Shown here one piece after another: positions 50,615 to 57,807 of a DNA stretch of 64,000 bases. This DNA comes from Hemibagrus wyckioides (taxonomy: Eukaryota > Chordata > Actinopteri > Siluriformes > Bagridae). Where the stretch lies: assembly GCF_019097595.1 (NCBI RefSeq), contig NC_080731.1, positions 11,564,571 through 11,628,570 of the forward strand, in the 5' to 3' direction. The stretch's first letter is position 1. Each line of letters opens with the position of its first letter. The position numbers and the translations under genes are program-made. A model generated the notes under the pieces. That model had not been told where the DNA came from. It was given only the letters and a program-made list of their open reading frames with translations, and made no database searches.

Positions 50615-52683
50615 GCCTGTTGTTTGGTATTGAAGTAACTTCTGTGACATTTCTAAACAGCTTGTTGTTTTGAACATGGCAGTTAACAAGTTCTTCTGAC
50701 CTTTTTCTAATTGATTCCATTTTAATCTTATTTCTACCAAAAATCCTTGTTACAGATTTTGATACGAAACCGTGCAACAGACCTCGATGCCCGCATGCAT
50801 GACGGCACTACTCCTCTCATCCTGGCTGCCAGACTGGCTGTAGAAGGCATGGTGGAGGAACTAATCAACTGCCATGCTGATGTCAATGCCATCGATGATT
50901 TTGGTAATGCTTAATCACTATTGCTGTGTAAAGAGATCTGATCAGAGTTCAGTGTTCTGCTACTGAACAGTGTTAGTGGAAGAGTTTAAGATTTGTTTTT
51001 GTCTTCATGCACCAGGAAAATCCGCACTGCACTGGGCTGCTGCTGTGAACAATGTGGACGCAGCTGTGGTACTGCTTAAGAACGGGGCCAATAAAGACAT
51101 GCAGAACAACAAGGTACAACAAAATTTAGATGAATAAAGTATAGTGGAGTTAATAGTAAGCTTTGCCTTTTTTAACTGTATCAAAGGCTACAAATCCATA
51201 ATTACACACTAAGTACAAATTGTTACTATAAAGATGCTAGAGTGTATCACTTCTAATCACTTGGAGGGATATTTACAATATTCATTAATTGGAACTGTGC
51301 ATATTTTGAGTGCATAGTGATGTTGTCTTACCTCGAGTTCCTCTCACACTACAGGAAGAAACGCCTCTGTTTCTGGCTGCCAGGGAAGGCAGCTACGAGA
51401 CAGCCAAAGTGCTGCTGGATCACTTTGCCAACCGTGAGATCACCGACCACATGGACAGGCTGCCGCGTGACATTGCTCAGGAACGCATGCACCATGACAT
51501 TGTGCGCCTCATGGACGAGTACAACCTGGTGCGCAGCCCGCCTATGGCCAGCGCTCCCATGAGCTCCACACTCTCACCTCCTTTGTGCTCACCCAATGCC
51601 TACCTGAGCAGTTTGAAGCCCTCCATGCAGAGCAAGAAGGTCAGAAAGCCTGGTGCCAAGGGCATCGCTTGCAAGGATGCGAAAGATCTGAAGGCCAAGA
51701 AAAAGAAACCGCAGGATGGTAAAGGGAGCTTGTTAGACAGCTCAGCTGTGCTCTCGCCCGTTGATTCCCTCGAGTCGCCTCACGGCTACATTTCAGATGT
51801 TGCCTCGCCACCTCTGATGCCCTCGCCCTTCCAGCAGTCACCCTCTGTGCCCCTAAACCACTTGCAGGCTGTTCCCGATGGTCATGTGGGAGTTAGCCAC
51901 CTGAGCATGGCTGGTAAGCAGGAGCTGGCACGCTTGCAGTTTGATCCCTTGCCTCCACGTCTCACACACTTGCCCGTGGGTGGATCGAATGGATCAGCAG
52001 CTATGAATGGTCAGTGCGATTGGATGAACAGGATGCATGCTAGCCTGGGTCAGCAGGGTCAGTTTGGAGCCATGAGGAACATCCCAAGCCAGGGTGGCAT
52101 GTGCCAAACTAATCAGCACACCTTGATGACATCACTTCACAACGGCGTTCCTGCCAGCACGCTACCACAAATGATGAACTATCAGGGCTTGACAAATCCC
52201 CACCTTGCTGCACAGTCACACATCCTACAGCCGCAGCAAATGCAACCCACACTACAGCAGCAGCAGCAACCTAGCATCCAGCTGCAGCACCAGAACTCAA
52301 ACCCCAATCAGAACCTGAGCAGCAGCCAAAACTTCATCAGCAACGAGCAGCAGCAAAGTACAGGGAGCAGTGTCCCCATCCACACAATCCTCCCTCAAGA
52401 GACACAACTCCTTAACGCTCAAACGTTGGCTACTGGCATGGCCAGCACACAGTTCCTCACACCTCCATCACAGCACAGCTATTCAGGTGGCATGGACACC
52501 AACACACCCAGCCACCAGCTTCAGGTGCCTGATCATCCTTTCCTCACACCATCGCCAGGCTCGCCTGACCAGTGGTCCAGCTCTTCACCCCACTCCAACA
52601 TGTCTGACTGGTCTGAGGGCATCTCCAGTCCACCCACAAGCATGCACTCCCAAATCTCACACATTCCAGAGCATTTTAAGTGA
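17226..52683 (+). CDS. notch1: Notch1 receptor, complete gene (34 coding exons)
   Basis: Single-pass receptor for Delta/Jagged ligands. On activation gamma-secretase releases the intracellular domain, which acts with RBPJ and Mastermind in the nucleus. The 34 exons listed below keep reading frame across every junction and give about 2479 residues. Order: hydrophobic signal peptide (1-20), 36 EGF repeats (about 20-1430), three LNR modules (about 1440-1570), heterodimerization domain (about 1580-1701), transmembrane helix (about 1711-1733), RAM with LWFP (1744-1747), KKKRREP signal (1757-1763), ankyrin repeats (about 1856-2100), second basic cluster, Q-rich region and PEST tail ending IPEHFK. 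Exon count and domain order match human NOTCH1; the protein is slightly shorter than human (about 2555) and near zebrafish Notch1 lengths. The start ATG directly precedes the signal peptide. Oddities: no RxRR furin site, Met at S3 P1', Gly in the PEST degron. Paralog a or b was not resolved. Confidence 0.97.
18049..18243. repeat. (TCTA)n microsatellite, interrupted by TCTG units
   Basis: About 195 bases of tetranucleotide repeat, with TCTG variants near 18110-18125 and 18151-18163. Inverted relative to the array at 18292-18430. Confidence 0.97.
18292..18430. repeat. (TAGA)n microsatellite
   Basis: About 139 bases, the complement of the preceding TCTA array, separated from it by 48 bases of unique sequence. 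It has an interruption of gaaagaaaaacagaca around 18364-18386. Confidence 0.97.
19116..19188 (+). CDS. notch1: notch1 exon 2: first half of EGF1
   Basis: Residues 20-44, reading [14 protein letters not shown]. Acceptor ttgcag, donor gtgagt. A short exon at the same place as exon 2 of human NOTCH1. It is followed by the 9.2 kb intron 2. Confidence 0.92.
20280..20500. promoter_or_regulatory. notch1: Candidate regulatory block in intron 2 with paired SOX-like sites
   Basis: CACAAAG (20295-20301) and CATTGTG (20306-20312) form an inverted pair of SOX-like motifs; CTCTAATTAAGC nearby holds a homeodomain-type TAATTA. Motif occurrence alone is weak evidence. Confidence 0.25.
23130..23489 (+). mobile_element. 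pogo/Tigger-like DNA transposon relic
   Basis: The right end reads GAGTCGGGGACTTACTG followed by TA, like Tigger-type termini. Around 23290-23380 the + strand gives decayed words like those at the N terminus of pogo/Tigger transposases (TMETK..., then [15 protein letters not shown]) with stops between. The rest of the transposase is missing. The left boundary is approximate. Confidence 0.65.
25190..25405. promoter_or_regulatory. notch1: Candidate enhancer in intron 2: E-box and SOX cluster
   Basis: Three E-boxes of the neural bHLH type, CAGATG at 25218-25223 and CATCTG at 25263-25268 and 25294-25299, plus AACAAAG at 25395-25401. Unique, moderately GC-rich DNA. Function is inferred only. Confidence 0.3.
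27970..27998. repeat. (GT)n microsatellite
   Basis: Dinucleotide run in notch1 intron 2. Confidence 0.93.
28390..28652 (+). CDS. notch1: notch1 exon 3: EGF1 end, EGF2, most of EGF3
   Basis: Residues 44-132. The acceptor is ttttctaag followed directly by GTGTGC; this choice joins in frame to give [14 protein letters not shown]. It ends CPPGWTG with donor gtaaga. Confidence 0.94.
28758..29096 (+). CDS. notch1: notch1 exon 4: EGF3 end, EGF4-6
   Basis: Residues 132-245, including [16 protein letters not shown], almost identical to human Notch1. Acceptor tttacag, donor gtagga, phase 1 at both ends. Confidence 0.95.
29097..30296 (+). other. notch1: notch1 intron 4
   Basis: 1.2 kb, AT-rich. No exon or transposon recognised. 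Confidence 0.8.
30297..30419 (+). CDS. notch1: notch1 exon 5: EGF7
   Basis: Residues 245-286. NIDDC start and PEWTG end match human EGF7. Acceptor tcccag, donor gtatga. Length 123 bases. Confidence 0.95.
30581..30814 (+). CDS. notch1: notch1 exon 6: EGF8-9
   Basis: Residues 286-364. Calcium-binding type EGF repeats beginning DVNEC and NIDDC, with [12 protein letters not shown] conserved. EGF8 is known in the family to contribute to ligand choice. Confidence 0.95.
31014..31169 (+). CDS. notch1: notch1 exon 7: EGF10
   Basis: Residues 364-416, with DACISNPC and [13 protein letters not shown] as in human NOTCH1. The exon ends in the first base of the Gly codon following DVDECSL. Confidence 0.95.
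31399..31584 (+). CDS. notch1: notch1 exon 8: EGF11-12, ligand-binding core
   Basis: Residues 416-478. EGF11 (NPCEHAGKC) and EGF12 (DVNEC, CQNDATC) form the core ligand-binding site in the family. The O-fucose acceptor pattern (Thr before the third Cys) is present in EGF12 as CQNDATC. Confidence 0.96.
31844..31957 (+). CDS. notch1: notch1 exon 9: EGF13
   Basis: Residues 478-516. Calcium-binding EGF repeat with NTDEC and [11 protein letters not shown]. Acceptor ttgacag, donor gtaagc. Confidence 0.95.
33163..33199. repeat. (CTTT)n microsatellite
   Basis: Tetranucleotide run continuing into poly(T) in intron 9. Confidence 0.93.
33269..33298. repeat. (GA)n microsatellite
   Basis: Dinucleotide run in intron 9. 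Confidence 0.92.
33491..33604 (+). CDS. notch1: notch1 exon 10: EGF14
   Basis: Residues 516-554. [16 protein letters not shown] is nearly identical to human. Acceptor ttctcag after a long pyrimidine tract, donor gtatgg. Confidence 0.95.
34650..34675. repeat. (CA)n microsatellite
   Basis: Dinucleotide run directly before a Tc1-like fragment. Confidence 0.93.
34680..34928 (-). mobile_element. Third-family Tc1-like fragment
   Basis: On the minus strand, 34928-34713 gives decayed transposase C-terminal words ([34 protein letters not shown]). CTTTGCTGCTGTAATAACCT is typical of the family. Internally deleted. Same family as the fragment at the window's right end. Confidence 0.72.
35270..35503 (+). 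CDS. notch1: notch1 exon 11: EGF15-16
   Basis: Residues 554-632, containing [15 protein letters not shown] and [16 protein letters not shown]. Acceptor ggtgcag, donor gtgagg. Length 234 bases, phase 1 at both ends. Confidence 0.95.
35692..35802 (+). CDS. notch1: notch1 exon 12: EGF17
   Basis: Residues 632-669. [15 protein letters not shown] then CACEPGYTG. Acceptor ttcacag, donor gtcagc. Confidence 0.95.
35803..36461 (+). other. notch1: notch1 intron 12
   Basis: 0.66 kb, GC-richer than neighbouring introns and free of repeats at 35930-36350. An open frame from an ATG at 36248 runs in frame into exon 13 and includes a hydrophobic stretch; see findings. Confidence 0.8.
36462..36654 (+). CDS. 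notch1: notch1 exon 13: EGF18 and most of EGF19
   Basis: Residues 669-733. [16 protein letters not shown]. The exon leaves the usual phase 1 series and ends in phase 2 inside a Gly codon, as the join to exon 14 (NGYNC) requires. Confidence 0.94.
36655..36993 (+). other. notch1: notch1 intron 13
   Basis: 339 bases, AT-rich. Nothing recognised. Confidence 0.85.
36994..37139 (+). CDS. notch1: notch1 exon 14: EGF19 end, EGF20
   Basis: Residues 733-782, with [19 protein letters not shown] identical or nearly so to human. Acceptor ttatag, donor gttagt. Phase returns to 1. Confidence 0.95.
37217..37330 (+). CDS. notch1: notch1 exon 15: EGF21
   Basis: Residues 782-820. [19 protein letters not shown] matches human almost exactly. 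Separated from exon 14 by an intron of only 77 bases. Confidence 0.95.
37331..38203 (+). other. notch1: notch1 intron 15, with ETS-like motif cluster
   Basis: 0.87 kb. Several TTCCT words (near 37504, 37804, 37828, 37877), including ATTTCCTGTTTGC at 37803-37815, whose complement holds ACAGGAAAT next to a forkhead-like GCAAACA. No repeat recognised. Confidence 0.6.
38204..38323 (+). CDS. notch1: notch1 exon 16: EGF22
   Basis: Residues 820-860. [19 protein letters not shown], ending in GWQG, as in human. Acceptor ttcacag, donor gttagt. Confidence 0.94.
38469..38621 (+). CDS. notch1: notch1 exon 17: EGF23
   Basis: Residues 860-911. [16 protein letters not shown], ending DNCKP. The donor gtaagt follows the first base of an Asn codon. 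Confidence 0.94.
38718..38946 (+). CDS. notch1: notch1 exon 18: EGF24-25, start of EGF26
   Basis: Residues 911-987. Includes [16 protein letters not shown] and [15 protein letters not shown]. The small intron before it (96 bases) is open in frame, but human alignment requires its removal. Ends phase 2. Confidence 0.94.
38947..39861 (+). other. notch1: notch1 intron 18
   Basis: 0.9 kb. No exon or transposon recognised. Confidence 0.8.
39862..40063 (+). CDS. notch1: notch1 exon 19: EGF26-27, start of EGF28
   Basis: Residues 987-1054. [18 protein letters not shown] then [11 protein letters not shown]. Ends in phase 0 after CQ. Confidence 0.95.
40267..40420 (+). CDS. notch1: notch1 exon 20: EGF28
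   Basis: Residues 1055-1106. [17 protein letters not shown] and [17 protein letters not shown] match human. Donor gtaggg. Confidence 0.94.
40554..40738 (+). CDS. notch1: notch1 exon 21: EGF29-30
   Basis: Residues 1106-1167. The acceptor is ctctgaag, chosen because the join gives GVDVARLC as in human. Two overlapping donors (gtgagg, gtgaaa) exist; the first keeps the frame (YSCE then CLPGYHG). Confidence 0.92.
40739..41100 (+). other. notch1: notch1 intron 21
   Basis: 362 bases of AT-rich DNA. Nothing recognised. Confidence 0.85.
41101..41233 (+). CDS. notch1: notch1 exon 22: EGF30 end, EGF31
   Basis: Residues 1168-1212. [17 protein letters not shown] and [11 protein letters not shown] match human. 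Acceptor attgcag, donor gtcagt. Confidence 0.95.
41510..41767 (+). CDS. notch1: notch1 exon 23: EGF32-33
   Basis: Residues 1212-1298. Contains [17 protein letters not shown], shared with human Notch1. Acceptor ttccag, donor gtacaa. Confidence 0.95.
41908..42020 (+). CDS. notch1: notch1 exon 24: EGF34
   Basis: Residues 1298-1335. [19 protein letters not shown] matches human. Ends in phase 0 with donor gtaagt. Confidence 0.95.
42021..42371 (+). other. notch1: notch1 intron 24
   Basis: 351 bases of AT-rich DNA. Nothing recognised. Confidence 0.85.
42372..42940 (+). CDS. notch1: notch1 exon 25: EGF35-36, LNR1-2
   Basis: Residues 1336-1525. The last two EGF repeats end at [14 protein letters not shown] modules 1 and 2 follow, with the Cys spacing and acidic calcium ligands (WDDGEC, YDGFDC) expected of the negative regulatory region. 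DPWKNC is invariant with human. Confidence 0.96.
43103..43483 (+). CDS. notch1: notch1 exon 26: LNR3 and N-terminal heterodimerization domain
   Basis: Residues 1525-1652. LNR3 ([21 protein letters not shown]), then PPEQLRNN and [15 protein letters not shown]. In human NOTCH1 this region ends with a loop carrying RRRR, the furin S1 site; here the exon ends HTQVKR with no RxRR pattern. The frame hits a stop (TAA) directly past the donor, so no longer version of this exon can supply the site. Confidence 0.95.
43568..43713 (+). CDS. notch1: notch1 exon 27: C-terminal heterodimerization domain, S2 region
   Basis: Residues 1652-1701. [11 protein letters not shown] and [17 protein letters not shown] are conserved. 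The S2 metalloprotease position, human Ala|Val, is kept as KA|VS. Donor gtgagt. The preceding intron is only 84 bases. Confidence 0.95.
43714..45172 (+). other. notch1: notch1 intron 27
   Basis: 1.46 kb. A (CA)n run at 44505-44522 and a CT/T tract at 44894-44921. Unique sequence at 44200-44760 has no obvious repeats. The frame before exon 28 is open from 45019, but the acceptor ctttcag at 45172 marks the exon. Confidence 0.8.
45173..45386 (+). CDS. notch1: notch1 exon 28: transmembrane helix, RAM, NLS
   Basis: Residues 1701-1772. A hydrophobic helix of about 23 residues (1711-1733), stop-transfer SRKRRR, the RBPJ-binding RAM core LWFP, and KKKRREP nuclear signal. The residue aligned with the human S3 P1' Val is Met (codon 45262-45264). 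Donor gtgagt. Confidence 0.96.
45648..45735 (+). CDS. notch1: notch1 exon 29: RAM to ankyrin linker
   Basis: Residues 1772-1801. [13 protein letters not shown] is conserved with human. Ends phase 0 after Phe-Arg. Confidence 0.95.
46134..46296 (+). CDS. notch1: notch1 exon 30: linker before ankyrin repeats
   Basis: Residues 1802-1856. [24 protein letters not shown] and [10 protein letters not shown] are nearly identical to human. Followed by the 3.85 kb intron 30. Confidence 0.96.
46629..46669. repeat. (TTA)n microsatellite
   Basis: Trinucleotide run in intron 30. Confidence 0.95.
47062..47108. repeat. (TTA)n microsatellite, second array
   Basis: Same unit and orientation as the array about 400 bases upstream. 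Confidence 0.95.
49520..49952 (+). mobile_element. Tc1-like relic, left end missing
   Basis: Same family as 14583-14973, here with the transposase on the + strand: [13 protein letters not shown] at 49549, then a helix-turn-helix region with a stop, and [23 protein letters not shown] words at 49756-49830. The right end GGTCATAACGTTATAC matches the family terminus; the left terminus is absent. Confidence 0.85.
50145..50443 (+). CDS. notch1: notch1 exon 31: ankyrin repeats 1-3
   Basis: Residues 1856-1955. [37 protein letters not shown] and [11 protein letters not shown] show the ankyrin consensus and match human. Confidence 0.96.
50444..50755 (+). other. notch1: notch1 intron 31
   Basis: 312 bases with a (CA)n run at 50583-50612. 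Otherwise nothing recognised. Confidence 0.85.
50583..50612. repeat. (CA)n microsatellite
   Basis: Dinucleotide run in intron 31. Confidence 0.93.
50756..50903 (+). CDS. notch1: notch1 exon 32: ankyrin repeats 4-5
   Basis: Residues 1956-2005. [20 protein letters not shown] matches human residue for residue. Acceptor ttacag, donor gtaatg. Confidence 0.96.
51016..51113 (+). CDS. notch1: notch1 exon 33: ankyrin repeat 6
   Basis: Residues 2005-2037. [20 protein letters not shown] then GANKDMQNN, conserved with human. Donor gtacaa. Confidence 0.96.
51355..52683 (+). CDS. notch1: notch1 exon 34: ankyrin 7, transactivation domain, PEST, stop
   Basis: Residues 2038-2479 and TGA. Last ankyrin repeat ([17 protein letters not shown]), basic nuclear signal (KKVRKP, KAKKKK), [12 protein letters not shown] block, Gln-rich region, then HTILPQE and the PEST tail with WSSSSPHSN. 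The FBXW7-type degron reads LTPSPGSP rather than human LTPSPESP. The sequence upstream of 51355 is open in frame but is intron. Confidence 0.96.
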   Translation, partial: EETPLFLAAREGSYETAKVLLDHFANREITDHMDRLPRDIAQERMHHDIVRLMDEYNLVRSPPMASAPMSSTLSPPLCSPNAYLSSLKPSMQSKKVRKPGAKGIACKDAKDLKAKKKKPQDGKGSLLDSSAVLSPVDSLESPHGYISDVASPPLMPSPFQQSPSVPLNHLQAVPDGHVGVSHLSMAGKQELARLQFDPLPPRLTHLPVGGSNGSAAMNGQCDWMNRMHASLGQQGQFGAMRNIPSQGGMCQTNQHTLMTSLHNGVPASTLPQMMNYQGLTNPHLAAQSHILQPQQMQPTLQQQQQPSIQLQHQNSNPNQNLSSSQNFISNEQQQSTGSSVPIHTILPQETQLLNAQTLATGMASTQFLTPPSQHSYSGGMDTNTPSHQLQVPDHPFLTPSPGSPDQWSSSSPHSNMSDWSEGISSPPTSMHSQISHIPEHFK

Positions 52684-55260
52684 ATCTGTTACGTCTGGGG
52701 GATGAAGGACTGTTCCTTTTTTTTTAGAGTACTCTTTGTAAAATATAAAAAAGTTATCCAGTTCAAATGAAACATCTTTTCTATGTCTTTTGTACTAACC
52801 ACATTTTTTTTGTTTTCTTTTTTTTTTTTTTTATTTATTAAGGTGTTGTTATTTATACAATTTCTCACCTGCCTGAGCAGTTGACGTTCATAAATTAGTT
52901 CACTGCCAAATGAGACGTCTGATGAGCAAAAGAAGTACCTTTTTAGTTCCTTTTTTGTTTATTTGTTTTTGTAATATTTTGTGTTTTCACTAAATTACAC
53001 TGGGTATTTATTTGCCTTTATTTTTTTGTAGTCAGATTGCCTTCACTTTTGTTTTGTCCTTTTTTTTCTACATAATTGTGTAATTTTGTAAAGCACATGT
53101 GTAAGGGCATTTTTATTGAGCACATTTCTCTTAATGAAGTTCTCAGTATTACGGCAGAAGAGTACATTTTATTTTCATTTTAACAATCACAGGAGCTGCT
53201 TATACACTATATTGCCAAAAGTATTCGCTCACCTGCCTTGACTCGCATATGAACTTAAGTGACATCCCATTCCTAATCCATAGGGTTCAATATGACGTCG
53301 GTCCACCCTTTGCAGCTATAACAGCTTCAACTCTTCTGGGAAGGCTGTCCACAAGGTTTAGGAGTGTATTTGTGAGGTCACACTGATGTTGGACGAGAAG
53401 GCCTGGCTCTCAGTCTCCGCTCTAATTCATCCCAAAGGTGTTCTATCGGGTTGAGGTCAGGACTCTGTGCAGGCCAGTCAAGTTCATCCACACCAGACTC
53501 TGTCATCCATGTCTTTATGGACCTGTGCTGAAGCATTCAGAGTTCCTTTCACTGGAACTAAGGGGCCAAGCCCAGCTCCTGAAAAACAACCCCACACCAT
53601 AATCCCCCTCCACCAAACTTTACACTTGGCACAATGCAGTCAGACAAGTACTGTTCTCCTGGCAACCGCCAAACCCAGACTCGTCCATCAGATTGCCAGA
53701 TGGAGAAGCGCGATTCGTCACTCCAGAGAACGCGTCTCCACTGCTCTAGAGTCCAGTGGCGGCGCGCTTTACACCACTGCATCCAACGCTTTGCATTGCA
53801 CTTGGTGTATGTATGGCTTGGATGCAGCTGCTCGGCCATGGAAACCCATTCCATGAAGCTCTCTGCGCACTGTTCTTGAGCTAATCTGAAGGCCACATGA
53901 AGTTTGGAGGTCTGTAGCGATTGACTCTGCAGAAAGTTGGCGACCTCTTCGCACTATGCGCCTCAGCATCCGCTGACCCCGCTCCGTCAGTTTACGTGGC
54001 CTACCACTTCGTGGCTGAGTTGCTGTCGTTCCCAAACACTTCCACGTTCTTATAATACAGCTGACAGTTGACTGTGGAATATTTAGGAGCGAGGAAATTT
54101 CACGACTGGATTTGTTGCACAGGTGGCATCCTATCACAGTTCCACGCTGGAATTCACTGAGCTCCTGAGAGCGACCCATTCTTTCACAAATGTTTGTAAA
54201 AACAGTCTGCATGCCTAGGTGCTTGATTTTATACACCTGTGGCCATGGAAGTGATTGGAACACCTGATTCTGATTATTTGGATGGGTGAGCGAATACTTT
54301 TGGCAATATAGTGTATATCGTCACCAGAACAAGAAAAAGAACAGCGAGGATTTTTCATGCCTGTATATTTTTGCTTTTACAGCCAATAGGGATTGACCAC
54401 TCAGATCTTTAGCGTATAACAGGTCTGAATCTGTTCCTGAAATCAGAGTTGTTCTTGGTCATGCTGTCATAGTAGTTCCTGATGCTTATAACTTCAGCAC
54501 ATTTGTACAGTTGATTTCTTTATTTTCCTTAGAGTAAATTCCCTGCGAAATGCAGAGGTGTGAAACTTCCACTCTAACGGTGGGTGTGAAAGTGAGGATT
54601 CGGACTCCGTTATTAGGTGTTGATGTGATGTAATACAGTTTGCCGTTTAAAGTACTCTGTATTTTTTCCCCTCCCTTTCAATTTTACTGAACTGGTCAAG
54701 TGGCCAAAAATATATGGGGTTGTATGGACAGGCCTGTCTTCCTACTTCCTCTATGGTAATGTAATGTTGGAGCCTATGGCTACTGTAAATAGACCTAATG
54801 GACATGGTTCATGTGAACAGGATTTTGTTTCAGAAATCTTAAGTCTTATACATGTCACTGAAATTGGAAACCTTCAATAGCTCTTTGTTTTCCATTATAG
54901 AAAGAGACCATATATTTTACTCGGCATCACTGAGTTAGAGGTGATATGAGATCTATACAAATGATTAAATTCTATTTTACATTCCACAGAGATAAAAAAA
55001 AAAAGCCTAAAATCTACCGACAATTAGTTACAACATTTGGTTTTGTTGGAAAAGGGATAAGCTGGTATGTTGGTGTGATGTTATATATAAATTTTGAGCC
55101 CTCAAATAAGATTATAAGTCAACTGCATTGAATATGTCATATTTGTAAAAAAATAAAAATAAAATGCCTAACTCATAGTTTACATAAAGTATATTTTCTG
55201 TTCATTCTAATGTCAATCTGTAAATGTTCTTCTTAAAATAATAAAAGATACACCGTATCG
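52684..55260 (+). other. notch1: notch1 3' UTR (probable extent)
   Basis: T-rich, non-coding DNA after the stop, with several ATTTA-type motifs (near 52836, 53006). Possible poly(A) signals AATAAA lie at 55152-55157, 55158-55163 and 55240-55245; the true end is not known. A 1.1 kb Tc1-like element sits inside. If the distal signals are used, the element is transcribed antisense to its own transposase. Confidence 0.5.
53203..54315 (-). mobile_element. Tc1-like DNA transposon, TIRs intact, transposase broken
   Basis: Perfect 31-base terminal inverted repeats (starting TACACTATATTGCC) at 53203-53233 and 54285-54315, flanked by TA on both sides as expected for Tc1/mariner insertion. On the minus strand, a transposase starts near 54179 with MGRSQELSEFQRG and a helix-turn-helix region (54179-53769). 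A second frame (53896-53558) carries SDESRF of the catalytic DD34E core. The two frames overlap, showing a frameshift, and the C-terminal part including the final acidic residue is deleted, so the element cannot be autonomous. About 1.1 kb against the usual 1.2-1.6 kb. Confidence 0.93.
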
Positions 55261-55849
55261 GATTTCGTCGTGCCTGCTGTCGTTCATTGGAAGCCGTAGC
55301 GCTTTGCACTGCGTTGTTCTTTCTTTCCCATGGCCGTCTGAGTCAAGACTCATTACTTCATATTCACTGAAGTGTCACAGATAATACTCACTGCCATAAA
55401 GTATTTCATCCCGTTTATATTCCTGCTCCAACTCGAGGGGTTTTCTGTCCGCAGATTCAAATTAAATCGTCAATGGCAGATCTTCACTGAACGTCTGTTT
55501 AAAGACTTTTTCATTTTAGGATTTAGGTGTAATCTGATTGAAGAACTCTGGTCTTAAACATTTTCCTATGGACAGCTTTTCTCCTAAGGACTCTCTTCAG
55601 TTCTTTTGGTGAAATATTATAGTATTAATTTTTAAATAATTTGTATGCATCTATCAGCCAGGTGAAGTACCTCTTGTTAAAAATGGGCCTGTTAAGGAGT
55701 AGGATGTTTTAGGATTACCACACTGCTGAAAACACTTATAATGGGCATGTGAGCAGATATAACATTCTACATATGCTGTATCTGCATCACAACTGACTGT
55801 ACATAACTGCAGAAAGGACATTGTTCATATCACACTCTCTTTACGGTCT

Positions 55850-56116
55850 TTAGAATAATTTATAATCACACTCTGGTGTCACGCAAATGAGGATGGGTTC
55901 CCTTTTTGAGTCTGGTTCCTCTCAAGGTTTCTTCCTCATAACCATCTAAGGGAGCTTTTCCTTGCCACAGTCACCTCAGGCTTGCTCACTAGGGATGATT
56001 TTGTCTAACATCTATACACTATATTTTTTGTTTCTTGTGTCCTGTAAAGCTGTTTGAGACAATGTTCAACGTTAAAAGTGCTATACAAATAAAATTGAAT
56101 TGAATTGAATTAAATA
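55850..56116 (+). repeat. Dispersed repeat ending in (TTGAA)n, LINE/SINE tail-like
   Basis: Phrases TCTGGTTCCTCTCAAGGTTT and AAGTGCTATACAAATAAAAT followed by a TTGAATTGAAT tail. I recognise this as a very common fish repeat, probably a non-LTR retrotransposon 3' end; the exact family is uncertain. Confidence 0.7.
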
Positions 56117-56117
56117 G

Positions 56118-56560
56118 AAGAAGTGGACCACGGAGCAACGGAAGAAGGTAGCTTCGTCGGATAAATCTTGTGTTCTTTTCCATGTGGATGTCCAGGTGCC
56201 ATGTCACCAGGATGCACTTTGGGAGGAAGGAAAGCCAGAAGAGGCAGTGTGATGCTCTGCTGGGAAACAATGGGTCCTGGCATTCATGTGTGACAAGTAC
56301 AACCTACCTAAACATTCACTACCAGGCTATGGATCAATGGTAGAAGAGTTATGTACGTCAGTCATGTGACCTGAAGTATATTGACCCAAATGTAGATCAA
56401 ATCTAGCGGGTATTTCAATTTGTTCAATTACTTCACATGTCTGTCACTGGAAGGTTGCATGAAGCTACAGTCTGGGCTAGGAAGAAATCAGCCCCATCGT
56501 CACTTCATACCATTCTGTGAACTTTCCACTGTGGTGCTGCTCTTAATTGCACAGAAATGA
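56118..56560 (+). mobile_element. Decayed Tc1-like transposase fragment
   Basis: On the + strand decayed words resembling the DD34E core of another Tc1-like family occur: a degenerate SDES motif near 56155, then PGCTLGG, GSVMLCWE and GPGIHV up to 56290. Many stops and gaps; no termini identified. Confidence 0.55.
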
Positions 56561-56886
56561 AAGATTTTTCTATTTTTAAAAGTGAAACAGCAAATAATCT
56601 GTTTTTCTTTCTTTTTTTCACACTGGTGTCTTTTCTAATCTTTAAAAGCGACAGGGTTTTAGCCCTGCAAACATATTTATACCTACTAGTTCACTCACAT
56701 AGTCCAATTAAAAAATCCGCATAAAAACGTGTGGATGCAACCAAACTACAGGGCAGATTATCATTCATACAGCGCCATCTGCTGGTCTGAAATATACATG
56801 CAGCAGTGAAACCGTCCACATTTACAGGGTTTCAACAGCTATCAGAAAAACAAGAAGGTTCCTGTTTAAAAGATTAAATTGTCTGT

Positions 56887-57020
<134 letters not shown>

Positions 57021-57118
57021 AAAACAGTATATCAGTAAACCTAAATATTTAACCTAATTAACCAAAGTTAATTGAGTATTGAAAAATCTATTTTAAGGAT
57101 GTTTAGGACAAAATCCGT

Positions 57119-57142
57119 CATAATAATAATAATAATAATAAT
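57119..57142. repeat. (ATA)n microsatellite
   Basis: Short trinucleotide run. Confidence 0.9.
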
Positions 57143-57388
57143 CGTCTTGTTAATTTTTAATTTTTCCGCTTGGGACCACTGTATTATCTGAAACATTAAT
57201 TAACGTTTCAAGCCACGCCCACTTTGTATATGACGTCATGTCGTATACAAACATGCTTCCATAAATGTGTGTGTTTGTTTGTGTTTATTTAGATGATGTC
57301 ATCGTTATATACATGTTAATATCTTCACTAGAGTGGACGCACATTAAGAAAATGATTTTTTTTTTAGATATTTAGAGCCATATATTAA

Positions 57389-57452
<64 letters not shown>
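57389..57452. repeat. (GAAA)n microsatellite
   Basis: About 64 bases of a purine tetranucleotide repeat. Confidence 0.96.
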
Positions 57453-57807
57453 GAAAAAGAAATAAAAGGTTTTTAGATAATCTGCATTCAGGGAATGTTA
57501 CATGCTAATTTATTTGTTTACCTGTTTTGCAGCTTATTAAGAAGACATTTTACTGATCATTGTTTTGCGTGAATTTATATTCGATTTTATACGGAAGTGT
57601 ATATTTAGAAAACAGGCGCATGGTATCCTCCTGATTAAACAATAAAGAAATGTCATTGTAATAAATTCTTGTTATTTTCTTTCATTGATAGTGTCTTAAC
57701 ACTGAAATATTTTAAGTTCGAACATCATCCATAGACTGAAATTTTGGCTTTATAAAGCATACATCTGTACGCATACTTAGATGAAGCCTTGCCTGCATAA
57801 ATACATG

